Positions 31,941 to 40,147 of a DNA stretch of 64,000 bases are shown one piece after another. Both the position numbers and the translations under genes were made by a program. The stretch lies in contig JAGBAO010000013.1 in the NCBI GenBank assembly GCA_017938925.1, forward strand, positions 289,037 through 353,036, in the 5' to 3' direction. This DNA comes from Bacteroidales bacterium. Its GTDB lineage: Bacteria > Bacteroidota > Bacteroidia > Bacteroidales > UBA932. The notes beneath the pieces were generated by a model. The model did not search any database and had not been told where the DNA came from. It worked only from the letters and a program-made list of their open reading frames with translations. Positions within the stretch are counted from its first letter, which is position 1. Each line of letters starts with the position of its first letter.

Positions 31941-33302
31941 ATGAAAGTATTGCAAAGAATATGTATGGCGCTCGCTGTGACGGTTCTGGCAGGGAGCTGC
32001 AGTTTCTATAAGAAATATGACAGACCGGATCTTCCGTTTGTGGACAGTCTGTACCGCAGGATGGAGGTCCTCCCTGACTCGATATCCACTGCCGCCGTGT
32101 CGTGGGACAAGTTCTTCACGGACACCATTCTTCAGGGCTGGATCAGGGACGGTCTGAAATACAACACCGACCTGAACATCGCAAGGCTTAAGGTCAAGGA
32201 GGCCGAGGCCGCCCTTCTTTCAGCGAAATGGGCACTTCTTCCGGGCGCATCATTCACTGCACAGGGAGGTCTTCCGGGCTCATTCTCGGCATCGGTAAGT
32301 GCGAGCTGGGAAACAGACATCTTCGGTGCAAACCGCAACGGGAAGCGCAGGGCACAGGCAGCTTTGGAACAGAGCAAAGCTTATGAGCAGGCTGTCCAGA
32401 CCCAGCTGGTCGCGACAATAGCGGAAAGCTACTATACACTTCTTGGACTGGACGAGCAGCTGACCATCAGCCGCCGCACTCTTCAGACATGGGAGGAGAA
32501 CATCCGCACTCTGGATGCACTGAAGAGGGCTGGAAAGACCAATGAGGCCGCTGTCCTTCAGGCTAAGGCCAACAAGCTCAGCGTGGAGGCCGACGTGCTC
32601 ACGCTGGAGAGAAAGATCATGGAGATGGAGAATTCCTTCTGTGCCTTGGTGAGCGTGGTTCCAATGCCTATCGAGCGCAGCACGCTTGCCGAACAGAATC
32701 TTCCAGAGGAGCTTTCTGCCGGCGTACCTGCCGAACTGCTGTGCAGACGGCCTGACGTGCGTCAGGCAGAGCTCGCACTCGCCCAGTGCCACTACAGCAA
32801 GAACATAGCAAGAGCCGCATTCTACCCGAACCTTTCTCTGAGCGGTGCGCTCGGATGGACTACGGGAGGTGGAAACATAGTTCTGAATCCGGGAGCCCTC
32901 ATCTCCAATCTTCTTGCATCTCTGACCCAGCCGGTCTTCGGACGCGGGGTGAACAAGGCCAGACAGCAGACTGCACAGGCACAGTATGACCAGGCAGCAT
33001 ACAGGTTCCGTCAGAGCCTTCTGGATGCGGGTGTGGAGGTGAACAACGCCCTGAACATGTGGCAGACCGCCCACAAGCGTATGGAGATCAACAAGAAGCA
33101 GATCCTGACTCTCCAGGCAGCTGTCTGGAACACACAGCTCCTGATGAAGCACGGAAACACCAACTACCTTGAGGTGCTCACCGCCCAGAAGAACCTCCTG
33201 CAGGCAGAGCTGAGCGAAACCACTGACCGTCTCGATGAGATCCGAGGTGCAATCTACCTCTACCACGCCCTCGGAGGAGGCTACGACCTTCAGCAGGAAT
33301 AA
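31941..33302 (+). CDS. outer-membrane efflux channel lipoprotein (TolC/NodT type)
   Basis: A 453-residue outer-membrane factor with lipobox LAGSC near residue 20. It shows the two-repeat helical pattern of the family: LNIARLKVKEAEAALLSAKW in the first half and RRPDVRQAELALAQCHYSK in the second, plus SASWETDIFG and SLTQPVFGRG at the strand-forming turns. It forms the exit duct of the pump encoded just upstream and closes the operon before a terminator. Confidence 0.94.
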   Translation: MKVLQRICMALAVTVLAGSCSFYKKYDRPDLPFVDSLYRRMEVLPDSISTAAVSWDKFFTDTILQGWIRDGLKYNTDLNIARLKVKEAEAALLSAKWALLPGASFTAQGGLPGSFSASVSASWETDIFGANRNGKRRAQAALEQSKAYEQAVQTQLVATIAESYYTLLGLDEQLTISRRTLQTWEENIRTLDALKRAGKTNEAAVLQAKANKLSVEADVLTLERKIMEMENSFCALVSVVPMPIERSTLAEQNLPEELSAGVPAELLCRRPDVRQAELALAQCHYSKNIARAAFYPNLSLSGALGWTTGGGNIVLNPGALISNLLASLTQPVFGRGVNKARQQTAQAQYDQAAYRFRQSLLDAGVEVNNALNMWQTAHKRMEINKKQILTLQAAVWNTQLLMKHGNTNYLEVLTAQKNLLQAELSETTDRLDEIRGAIYLYHALGGGYDLQQE

Positions 33303-33307
33303 AGAAA

Positions 33308-33342
33308 ATTCTCCCGGCCACCACCTGTGACCGGGAGAATTG
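33308..33342. terminator. bidirectional terminator after efflux operon
   Basis: An 11-base perfect stem (AATTCTCCCGG at 33308-33318 with 33332-33342) and 13-base loop is followed by GTTTTAA. It lies between convergent genes and can serve both. Confidence 0.85.
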
Positions 33343-33361
33343 TTTTAACCGGGCCATCGCA

Positions 33362-33973
33362 TCAGAAGGCGATTCCGAGCTTGAATCCGAGATTGTTCAA
33401 TCCATTGAGATCGTATGTCTTGTTCCTGTTGGTGGCATAGCTGTAGTATGCCGCGATCTGGAATCCGAAATCCGTCTTCTCGAACGGGAAGAATGTCAAG
33501 CCTATTTCCGGTGACACGTAGAATCCCCAGTTGTCCTGACGGCTCACGAAGGTGGACATGTAGATGCTCTGGGTCGAATACTCCGTTCCGATCTTGGCCT
33601 CAGCATAAGGCTGGAACATTCCGCGCAGGAATCTCACCCTCAACGTACCTCCGAACGGAACCTGGTAGATGGATCTTGTAAGGTCAGTAGTCAGTGCCGA
33701 CTTGTCTTCGAAGGTATAGGTTTCCTCCGGATGGTACTCGTCGTTGGTGTTGAAGCTTGCGAATCCGCCGATCGCCAGCATCGGAGTCACATAATAACCT
33801 CCCTCCATATAGGCACCATAGCCCTGTGCACTTTTAGCGAAGGTATTGCCCGGAGTTCCGTTGAACTGCCATCCCCCGTTGACATAATATCTCTTGCCCA
33901 TCTGGGCATTGGCTTCACCTGCAAAGAGGATCAGAGCGAGTGCTGACGCCAATATATATAATATACGTTTCAT
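33362..33973 (-). CDS. small outer-membrane beta-barrel protein
   Basis: A 203-residue protein with signal peptide ending ANAQM. Alternating hydrophobic strands with aromatic girdles and a last strand ending in Phe (NLGFKLGIAF) indicate an eight- to ten-stranded outer-membrane barrel of the porin-like OMP_b-brl type. No function can be assigned. It is the last of three minus-strand genes of small envelope proteins (DUF4251, DUF4136, this one), each spaced about 20-25 bases. Confidence 0.8.
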   Translation of the reverse strand: MKRILYILASALALILFAGEANAQMGKRYYVNGGWQFNGTPGNTFAKSAQGYGAYMEGGYYVTPMLAIGGFASFNTNDEYHPEETYTFEDKSALTTDLTRSIYQVPFGGTLRVRFLRGMFQPYAEAKIGTEYSTQSIYMSTFVSRQDNWGFYVSPEIGLTFFPFEKTDFGFQIAAYYSYATNRNKTYDLNGLNNLGFKLGIAF

Positions 33974-33992
33974 AATGCTTTCCTTTTATAAT

Positions 33993-34643
33993 TTATCTGT
34001 TTGAAGCTGTTCTGGAGAGATATGGAGACTGAGCGAAAGCCTGATTGATGGATTCCTTCATGCGGTCCACATCATTCTGTACGCTGTAGCCTGCCGGACC
34101 TCCGATGTAGCAGGACCATACGATCTTGAGCTTTGTGTCGCCGTCCCTTGCCGGAGTAAGGTCAACCATGTCCGTAATGAGGGCATTGGTCGTGTAGGTG
34201 TAGGTCACCGGATACGGGTAGTACCATCCTGTCCAGTTGCCCCAGTAGCCTGAAGGCCAGTATCCCGGATAGTCAAGCCACCAGTATGGGTCTCCGTTGT
34301 AGTACTGCACGTAGCGTTCTGTCTTGATCACATAGGTCAGCTGGATACCGAGATCCGCATCCGGATTTGACGGAGTGTAGATGTAGCCGAGCTTCTCCAT
34401 GTTGGTCCTGTAGGCCTGGATAAGCGCCAGAGCATTGTTGGACTGAGAATACTGAGGCTTGTCGCTCTGACCGATGACAAGCAGGCTGTCAGCTATGTCA
34501 AAAGTCTGGAATTCAGCAAAGTTCACATCCTTTGCAGGCTCTGTAAACACCAGATATTCTGAATCCTGGTCCTGTGGGTAAGGCTCCTTGTGGCAGGCGA
34601 CTGCCAGAAGTGCCAGTGCTGAGAAAAATAAAATCTTTTTCAT
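33993..34643 (-). CDS. DUF4136 lipoprotein
   Basis: A 216-residue lipoprotein with lipobox LAVAC (Cys17). It has the DUF4136 pattern: an FAEFQTFDIADSL strand near the start, NPDADLGIQLTYVIKTE in the middle and a WSCYIGGPAGY-plus-helix end (SINQAFAQSPYL). A central Trp/Tyr/Gly/Pro-rich stretch (about 115-150) is characteristic of the Bacteroidota members. The function of the family is unknown; members are envelope lipoproteins, often in small outer-membrane operons like this one. Confidence 0.85.
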   Translation of the reverse strand: MKKILFFSALALLAVACHKEPYPQDQDSEYLVFTEPAKDVNFAEFQTFDIADSLLVIGQSDKPQYSQSNNALALIQAYRTNMEKLGYIYTPSNPDADLGIQLTYVIKTERYVQYYNGDPYWWLDYPGYWPSGYWGNWTGWYYPYPVTYTYTTNALITDMVDLTPARDGDTKLKIVWSCYIGGPAGYSVQNDVDRMKESINQAFAQSPYLSRTASNR

Positions 34644-34668
34644 GTCCTGTATAATTTAAAGTTCGTTC

Positions 34669-35289
34669 CTATAATGAAGATCCCTCTATCACGTCTGAAT
34701 TCTCATAAGGAACAAGAGTTCCCTCAAGCCAGACCGTATTGGAATTGAAATTAGGATATATGGTGGCGGAAGCGTTGTTAGTTCCCGGAACCATGTATAT
34801 CTCCACCTGTGCATTTATGCCCACTCCCATGACATTGAACGAATAGGTCACACGACCCTTCTTGTCTGTCATGGTCTGCTGGCCGGTTATCATACCGTCC
34901 ACCGTGACTCCTCCGAGACCGTTAGGGCCGGAAGCGAAGTTGCTTGGGGAGATCTGCACCACAGCCCTCTTGCCCTTTACGGAAATGAAGTTGGTGTTGG
35001 AGTTGACGAATGTGGTCATTCCGTTCCTGAAGGTCACCTGGTCCGCTTCGAGGACGAAATCCTGATTACGCACGGCAGCAAAGGCCTGTACACCTGCAAG
35101 AGAATCGGCAAGTTCACGCAGTTCACGGTTCTGTTCGGACTTCGCCCTGAACTGGGCCATTTCCTGATGCCACTTGTCCATCCTCTCCTGCCGGGCAGCG
35201 GCACGTGAGTTGTCCTGTGCGTTGATATCGGGGGCAATCATCGAAAGCCCTGCGACGAAGACCGTTAAGGTCAGTAAGATTCGTTTCAT
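34669..35289 (-). CDS. DUF4251 exported protein
   Basis: A 206-residue protein with signal peptide ending DINAQ. It has a charged helical stretch (about 30-65), then the DUF4251 beta-rich core with FVLEADQVTFRNG, FISVKGKRAVVQI, GVTVDGMITG and IYMVPGTNNASATIYP. Family members are abundant exported proteins in Bacteroidales with no known reaction. It is the first gene of the three-gene minus-strand unit; a terminator for the upstream gene precedes it. Confidence 0.88.
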   Translation of the reverse strand: MKRILLTLTVFVAGLSMIAPDINAQDNSRAAARQERMDKWHQEMAQFRAKSEQNRELRELADSLAGVQAFAAVRNQDFVLEADQVTFRNGMTTFVNSNTNFISVKGKRAVVQISPSNFASGPNGLGGVTVDGMITGQQTMTDKKGRVTYSFNVMGVGINAQVEIYMVPGTNNASATIYPNFNSNTVWLEGTLVPYENSDVIEGSSL

Positions 35290-35353
35290 ACACTACTAAT
35301 TTTTAATCATTCAAAACAACACAAGGCAAAGTGCGAGCCAAAGGCATAAAGAA

Positions 35354-35406
35354 ATCCTGTTTTGTGCACTGACCGGAAATCTCCGGCAAATGTCACAAAA
35401 CAGGAT
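35354..35406 (-). terminator. intrinsic terminator after SGNH hydrolase
   Basis: A 13-base perfect stem (ATCCTGTTTTGTG at 35354-35366 with 35394-35406) encloses a second short hairpin (CCGGA/TCCGG). Read on the minus strand it is followed by TTTCTTTA, so it ends the transcript coming from the gene at 35435. Confidence 0.8.
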
Positions 35407-35434
35407 AAATAAAATATATTTCAGGACCAGATGC

Positions 35435-36286
35435 CTACATCGGCACTCCGGAAGCAGTCACGCAAGGTATCGTAAGCAGCTGATACATAAGGCAGAGGGC
35501 GAGGCGACGCTGGCCCTTGTCATTGGGATGAAGGCGGTCGGTATCTGACGCAAAGTAGCCGAGCTGCTCCTCAATCATAGGATACAGACCGCTGAGAGAG
35601 TAGAGATCAATGACAGGAAGTGACCATATCGATCCGGCTTCCTTTACAGAATTCACATACGCATCGAGATATTCACCGCATCCGTTCTGAAAATCTTCAG
35701 TCGGCTGGACATTGTTCTCTCCAAATGCAGCATGGCTGCGATGAATCGGAGTCAGGAGCACGATCTGCTTGTCCGGATACATCTTCTTGAGACCATCAAG
35801 AGCAGTATTGATCCTGCCTCTGAAGGTTCCCTTGTCATATATATGAACCCTTCGGGTGCGTGTCTCCATGCTGCCGTTCACATTCACCTGTGCCTGTTCC
35901 TCAGTATACCACTCCCCTATCGGAACACCTGCATTGAAATCATTGGTGCCCATGAATATCATTATCGCATCCACTTCATAGCCATGCTCGGCCTCCAGCT
36001 TGCCGGCCTGATTCAGGACATCGTTCCACTCACGGCCGCTCTTTGCATAGACATACGAACTCGTGCCGAGCCACTGCTCGAGAAATCCCCAGTATTTGGT
36101 CGTGCTGGCGGTGTTGCCTGCAGAAGTGATCGAGTCACCTATATACGCTATTCTGCCGCCAGACCAGGGATGCTCGACATAGACCGAGGAGGACTCGTCC
36201 TTCTCACAGTTGCAGACCTCGCTCGCGCAGGAGATCAAAAAAGTGACCGCCACCAGGGCGGCCACCTTGAAGATATTGGAAATCAT
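35435..36286 (-). CDS. SGNH/GDSL hydrolase lipoprotein
   Basis: A 283-residue lipoprotein; the chosen ATG at 36286 gives a signal with lipobox FLISC. The SGNH blocks are clear: GDSIT (nucleophile Ser), a Gly in block II, GTNDF (block III Asn) and DRLHPN (catalytic Asp and His). Such enzymes act on ester-linked groups of glycans or lipids, often as carbohydrate esterases. It starts 5 bases after the stop of the fimbrillin-like gene and closes the operon that begins with a 51-residue peptide. Deacetylation of a glycan is plausible given the adjacent glycoside hydrolases. Confidence 0.88.
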   Translation of the reverse strand: MISNIFKVAALVAVTFLISCASEVCNCEKDESSSVYVEHPWSGGRIAYIGDSITSAGNTASTTKYWGFLEQWLGTSSYVYAKSGREWNDVLNQAGKLEAEHGYEVDAIMIFMGTNDFNAGVPIGEWYTEEQAQVNVNGSMETRTRRVHIYDKGTFRGRINTALDGLKKMYPDKQIVLLTPIHRSHAAFGENNVQPTEDFQNGCGEYLDAYVNSVKEAGSIWSLPVIDLYSLSGLYPMIEEQLGYFASDTDRLHPNDKGQRRLALCLMYQLLTIPCVTASGVPM

Positions 36287-36291
36287 ATTGA

Positions 36292-37716
36292 TTATTTCTT
36301 TGTCCAGAGTGTCAGTTCTGCAAGTGCCCAAGAATACACTGTACTTCCAAACTGACGATACTCAACACCATCCGTCGCATCTTTTGGAGAAACTCCCGGT
36401 CCCGGATTCTTTCTTGTCCTATGACAGGATATCTGGAATCTGTCCAACACACCATCAGTAGAAGTAATGATATCCGATGTATAGGTTTTAAGAGATTCCC
36501 ATGGCAACGCATCATTTTCCACTGTCAATTCTTTTATCAGAGTAGTCGTTCCACCTATAGGATCTGCGATCGATACTGTCCATGGAATCAGATTATAGCC
36601 AGAAGTCGGATAACCATAATAAATCGAGTTCTTATCACTTGTATAATATTCAGCTGTCGTATACTCAAAAATAAGTGCAGATGGTTTATAAGCAGCATTA
36701 AAATCCCAACGGATAGGAGATCCGTATTTATCTCCACTGGTATATGTGCCTTGATTAACCATCAGGAAAGCACCAGACTGTGCCTTGCCATCTGTCAGCA
36801 GATTCCATTGTCCATTTGATCCCCCTGCTGGCACATACATCTTCATACTGAATACATTAGAATCATGGAGATCCACCTGAGTAAACTCCTCCCAAGTAAA
36901 GTTAGCAGCAGCAAGGTCACCGAAGTTCACAGGGGTGTTCCTCTTGAGTTCGAAGGCCTTTGTGCCAGTCCACACCTTCATTGTGGAGTCATACACCTTT
37001 CTGATGGAGTACTCGGATGCATTGAGGTTCTGAGGGGCAACAGCGATGTAGTAAGTGCCGGGAGCAATGTAGTCGCTTCCGCTTGCAGGAACAAGATATA
37101 CAAGCGTGCTTCCGTCATAGACAGTGGTCTCAGGGTCACCATCAGTGACTTTCACATTGATCTTACCTGTGAGAAGCTTTGATCCGGAAGCGCTTTTCAC
37201 CACCACCTTCTTCACATTGGCCTCGGAAACAGTCACCTTGATATAGCTGCATACATTCTTGAATCTGAGAGGCTCACCACTGGCGCAGTCAGCCTTTGCA
37301 ACAGCTATATATGCCCCGTTCATGAAGCCATTGTCAGCAGAAGCTGTCTGAGTGGTAGGGATGCTGGTCGTGAAGGTGGTTGTGGGGGCATCAAATCTGA
37401 CTGCATCCGAATAAGGATACACAGCATAATACATTTGCAAATACGCAGCTTCACCCGTAAAATCTGCAGATGCTCCATTTAACTTGTCTTCCGAAGTAGT
37501 GAATTTCTTTATTACAGAGCCACCGTCATAAATTCCCAGAACGTCAGTTGCGTCCCATACAACACTCTTTCCATCCAGATGAGCCTTTGTATCAGCGTCA
37601 ACTCCAGCAGAAATTGTCATCGGCTTGAGTGCTCCTTCTTCCACAGAATTCAAATTTTCCTTAACACAGCCGACAAGCGCAGCGGCTGCAAATGCAAAAA
37701 ATATAATCTTCTTCAT
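36292..37716 (-). CDS. fimbrillin-like surface lipoprotein
   Basis: A 474-residue lipoprotein with lipobox LVGC. The first 260 or so residues match the fimbrillin-like pattern of Bacteroidales: MTISAGVDADTKAHLDGKSV, WDATDVLGIYDG, YAVYPYSDAVRF, LRFKNVCSYIKVTV and a YYIAVAPQNLNASEYS strand. The last 200 residues are a separate beta-rich region with WNLLTDGKAQSGAFLM and IRWDFNAAYKPSALIFEY, resembling a discoidin-like carbohydrate-binding fold. Location is the cell surface or outer membrane. It may bind the glycan or a host surface rather than polymerise. ATG 37716 is chosen; the in-frame TTG at 37722 is rejected. Confidence 0.75.
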   Translation of the reverse strand: MKKIIFFAFAAAALVGCVKENLNSVEEGALKPMTISAGVDADTKAHLDGKSVVWDATDVLGIYDGGSVIKKFTTSEDKLNGASADFTGEAAYLQMYYAVYPYSDAVRFDAPTTTFTTSIPTTQTASADNGFMNGAYIAVAKADCASGEPLRFKNVCSYIKVTVSEANVKKVVVKSASGSKLLTGKINVKVTDGDPETTVYDGSTLVYLVPASGSDYIAPGTYYIAVAPQNLNASEYSIRKVYDSTMKVWTGTKAFELKRNTPVNFGDLAAANFTWEEFTQVDLHDSNVFSMKMYVPAGGSNGQWNLLTDGKAQSGAFLMVNQGTYTSGDKYGSPIRWDFNAAYKPSALIFEYTTAEYYTSDKNSIYYGYPTSGYNLIPWTVSIADPIGGTTTLIKELTVENDALPWESLKTYTSDIITSTDGVLDRFQISCHRTRKNPGPGVSPKDATDGVEYRQFGSTVYSWALAELTLWTKK

Positions 37717-37728
37717 ATTCAAATCAGT

Positions 37729-37884
37729 TTAGTTGTTCCAATAATCGACATCATCTGAAAGCATTTCAGTCTGTCCGCTCGCACAGAGAATGCCGTCTGT
37801 GCAGATGTCCATCAGAGTGGTCATCGGGGATTCATAGACAATCTTGTCTAGTCCGGTTGTGTTGAGTTTTGTGTTCATTATCAT
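37729..37884 (-). CDS. 51-residue peptide of the Bacteroidales DICTDGILCASG type
   Basis: A short open frame (ATG 37884, alternative ATG 37878) ending 12 bases before the fimbrillin-like gene, so within the same transcript. It reads as a polar N-terminus, then IVYESPMTTLMDICTDGIL, then CASGQTEMLSDDVDYWNN. There is no signal peptide or membrane segment. Small proteins with a central I/L-E/D-rich segment, a V/I-L-C-A/S-S-G turn and an acidic, Trp-containing end are, from memory, common in Bacteroidales upstream of fimbrillin-like or other surface genes, and are usually not annotated. The leader-like layout resembles that of peptide-modification precursors, but no modification enzyme is seen nearby. 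Confidence 0.6.
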   Translation of the reverse strand: MIMNTKLNTTGLDKIVYESPMTTLMDICTDGILCASGQTEMLSDDVDYWNN

Positions 37885-37914
37885 AAGGTTTTAAGTTGTT
37901 TATTCCGAGTGTCC

Positions 37915-37933
37915 TGATGAATACACTTCATCA
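37915..37933 (-). terminator. weak hairpin at end of GH36 gene
   Basis: A 7-base perfect stem with 5-base loop overlaps the GH36 stop codon. No T-run follows on the minus strand. It could slow or partly end the long glycan-locus transcript before the 51-residue peptide. Confidence 0.3.
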
Positions 37934-40147
37934 TTGTGAATCACTACATTGGATCTTAGAGAATTTAAGAATACAGCTGGAGAAAGGCTTGTTGATACGG
38001 AGCTGAAGGCCAACCTTCATGAGATAGTCACCAGTGCATGTCATGGTACCTGCCGGAAAAGCAGGAACACTTCCTTCATTTATCTCCTCAACCTTGTACA
38101 CCGATTCAGGTTCAAGTCCCTTGAGCCTTGTGCTGAAATAAGTCGTACGGCCGTTATATTTCATGCAGTAGGCGAACATAACTGCCTCTGACTTATCTTT
38201 TGCCACGTGCATGTGTGACGACCATCCTGTTCCAGAATATGGAGATTCAAGACGATAAAGGTCTCCCAGTTGAACCAGAGGCCGCACAAAATCCTTGTAA
38301 ACTGTAATCGCCTTGCACGCAAAGTCATATTCCTCTCCCACAAGCGAACTCGGCTGAAGTTCCAGACCAAGACGGCCACCCATGGCAACATCGAAGCGGA
38401 ACTTCAAAGGAATCAGCATACCCGTCTGATGATTCGGACTTGTGGAGACATGGGAGCCGGTGGCTATTGCAGGGAACAGGAGGTTGGTAGAATGCTGTAT
38501 ATATATCCTGTCAAGGGCATTGGTGTTGTCGGAAGCCCAGAATTCGTCATGATATTTCAAGGCCCCATAATCCAGACGCCCGCCTCCTGAAGAGCAAAGC
38601 TGGATCATGATGTCTGGATGTTTCGCCCGGATCCTTTCATAGACATCATAGAGTCCACGCACATATTCATACCAGAAATGAGACTGACGGTCTGCCGGAA
38701 GGTAGGTCGATCCAACATTATCCACATGCCGGTTGGCATCCCATTTCACATAGGATATATTATCCGACTGGCCGAGGACCTCATCAAAGGTCTTCACTAT
38801 GAAATCCTGAACTTCTGGATTCGTCAGGTCAAGAAGCCATTGGTTTCTCATCGTCAGCACTTCCCTTTCTCCACTTCTGACTATCCACTCCGGGTGTTTA
38901 TGGGCAAGGTCGCTGTCCGGATTCACCATTTCCGGCTCTATCCATATTCCGAACTTCATTCCTTTCGAAACGGCGTGATCCGCAAGATGGTCTATGCCGT
39001 GAGGGAGCTTCTTCCGGTTCACCTGCCAGTCACCGAGGCCGGCATTGTCCCCGTTACGCGGATGCCTGTTTCCGAACCAGCCGTCATCAAGGACGAACAT
39101 CTCCACTCCTGCGGAGGCGGCCTTGTCGATCATGTCGGTGATGGTCTTCTCGTCAAAAGTGAAGTATGCACCTTCCCAGCTGTTAAGAAGCACGGGGTGA
39201 AGCATATCACCATGGGTCATTCCGTAGCGACGGGCCCAGTCGTGCATGTTACGCGACAACTGCCCCGCACCGGAAGGACTATATGAAAGTATCATCTGAG
39301 GAGTTTCAAGGCACTTTCCAGGTTCAAGGATCAGTTCCGAAGCAAAAGGATTTATGCCTGAGGTAACCCCAAGATGGCCGGTCTCGTCCAGTTCGAAGAC
39401 AAGACGGTAGTTTCCCGACCACGCGAGTGCACCGGCATAGACTTCTCCGCTGTCTTCTGCCAAAGGGCCATCCAAAGACAGGATGAATGAAGGATTCTCA
39501 CTCTGGGTTGCACGAACTCCTTTCTTCGACTCAATGACCTTCTGGCCATGCGTGAGTCTTTCCTCTTCAAGCTGCATCTCGTAAGCCCAGGTTCCGTTGA
39601 AATGGGTGAGCCAATAGGAATCTGCATGGAAAGGGATGAACGAGGAGGCCACGGACTCCACCACAACAGGTGACGGTTCCGAGTGAGACAAGGTCACACT
39701 CTGTGCTACGACATTTTCCTTCTGATATGCCAGATAGCGGACAGATACTGTCACCGGATATATTCTGTCCTTAAGTGAGATAACCGTTTCTTTCCTGTTT
39801 TCGTCAAGAACATTCACAGTGTGCCCTGCATATACGAGGTCTGTAGTCAGGACACCGTCGGAATGGGTCAGGCGAAGAGCAGGAGTCAGGTAGTGACGTC
39901 CGCCGTAGGAGGGATAGATGCGCGGCGTAATATCGTCCTGAGTGTCAGGCTGGTTCTTGCCTGGCTGGAACGGGAAGGCATCTCCCTGGACTTTTTCTCC
40001 CCAATAGACAAAGTGGACAGGGCCGTCATTGAATGCGGCCATGACCATCTCATGATCAGAGGTGGAGATACGGATCATTTCCTGCGCCTGACACAGGAGG
40101 GATAGAAAGAGGGCTGCAATAAATGCAATTGGTCTGATCTGTTTCAT
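37931..40147 (-). CDS. alpha-galactosidase, GH36
   Basis: A 738-residue secreted enzyme with signal peptide ending LLCQAQ. It has the three-part GH36 layout: an N-terminal beta-supersandwich, a catalytic (beta/alpha)8 barrel starting near LLNSWEGAYFTF, and a C-terminal beta domain. The catalytic nucleophile Asp is in YVKWDANRH and the acid/base Asp in EFWASDNTNA. Also present are FVLDDGWFGNR and CSSGGGRLDYG. It removes terminal alpha-galactose from oligosaccharides. Its ATG overlaps the stop of the preceding GH39-like gene by four bases (ATGA), showing coupled translation in the glycan locus. Confidence 0.93.
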   Translation of the reverse strand: MKQIRPIAFIAALFLSLLCQAQEMIRISTSDHEMVMAAFNDGPVHFVYWGEKVQGDAFPFQPGKNQPDTQDDITPRIYPSYGGRHYLTPALRLTHSDGVLTTDLVYAGHTVNVLDENRKETVISLKDRIYPVTVSVRYLAYQKENVVAQSVTLSHSEPSPVVVESVASSFIPFHADSYWLTHFNGTWAYEMQLEEERLTHGQKVIESKKGVRATQSENPSFILSLDGPLAEDSGEVYAGALAWSGNYRLVFELDETGHLGVTSGINPFASELILEPGKCLETPQMILSYSPSGAGQLSRNMHDWARRYGMTHGDMLHPVLLNSWEGAYFTFDEKTITDMIDKAASAGVEMFVLDDGWFGNRHPRNGDNAGLGDWQVNRKKLPHGIDHLADHAVSKGMKFGIWIEPEMVNPDSDLAHKHPEWIVRSGEREVLTMRNQWLLDLTNPEVQDFIVKTFDEVLGQSDNISYVKWDANRHVDNVGSTYLPADRQSHFWYEYVRGLYDVYERIRAKHPDIMIQLCSSGGGRLDYGALKYHDEFWASDNTNALDRIYIQHSTNLLFPAIATGSHVSTSPNHQTGMLIPLKFRFDVAMGGRLGLELQPSSLVGEEYDFACKAITVYKDFVRPLVQLGDLYRLESPYSGTGWSSHMHVAKDKSEAVMFAYCMKYNGRTTYFSTRLKGLEPESVYKVEEINEGSVPAFPAGTMTCTGDYLMKVGLQLRINKPFSSCILKFSKIQCSDSQ

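Noticed and set aside
32280-33266. 328-residue minus-strand frame
   Set aside because: Antisense to the TolC-like channel gene; the plus-strand protein is complete and recognisable.
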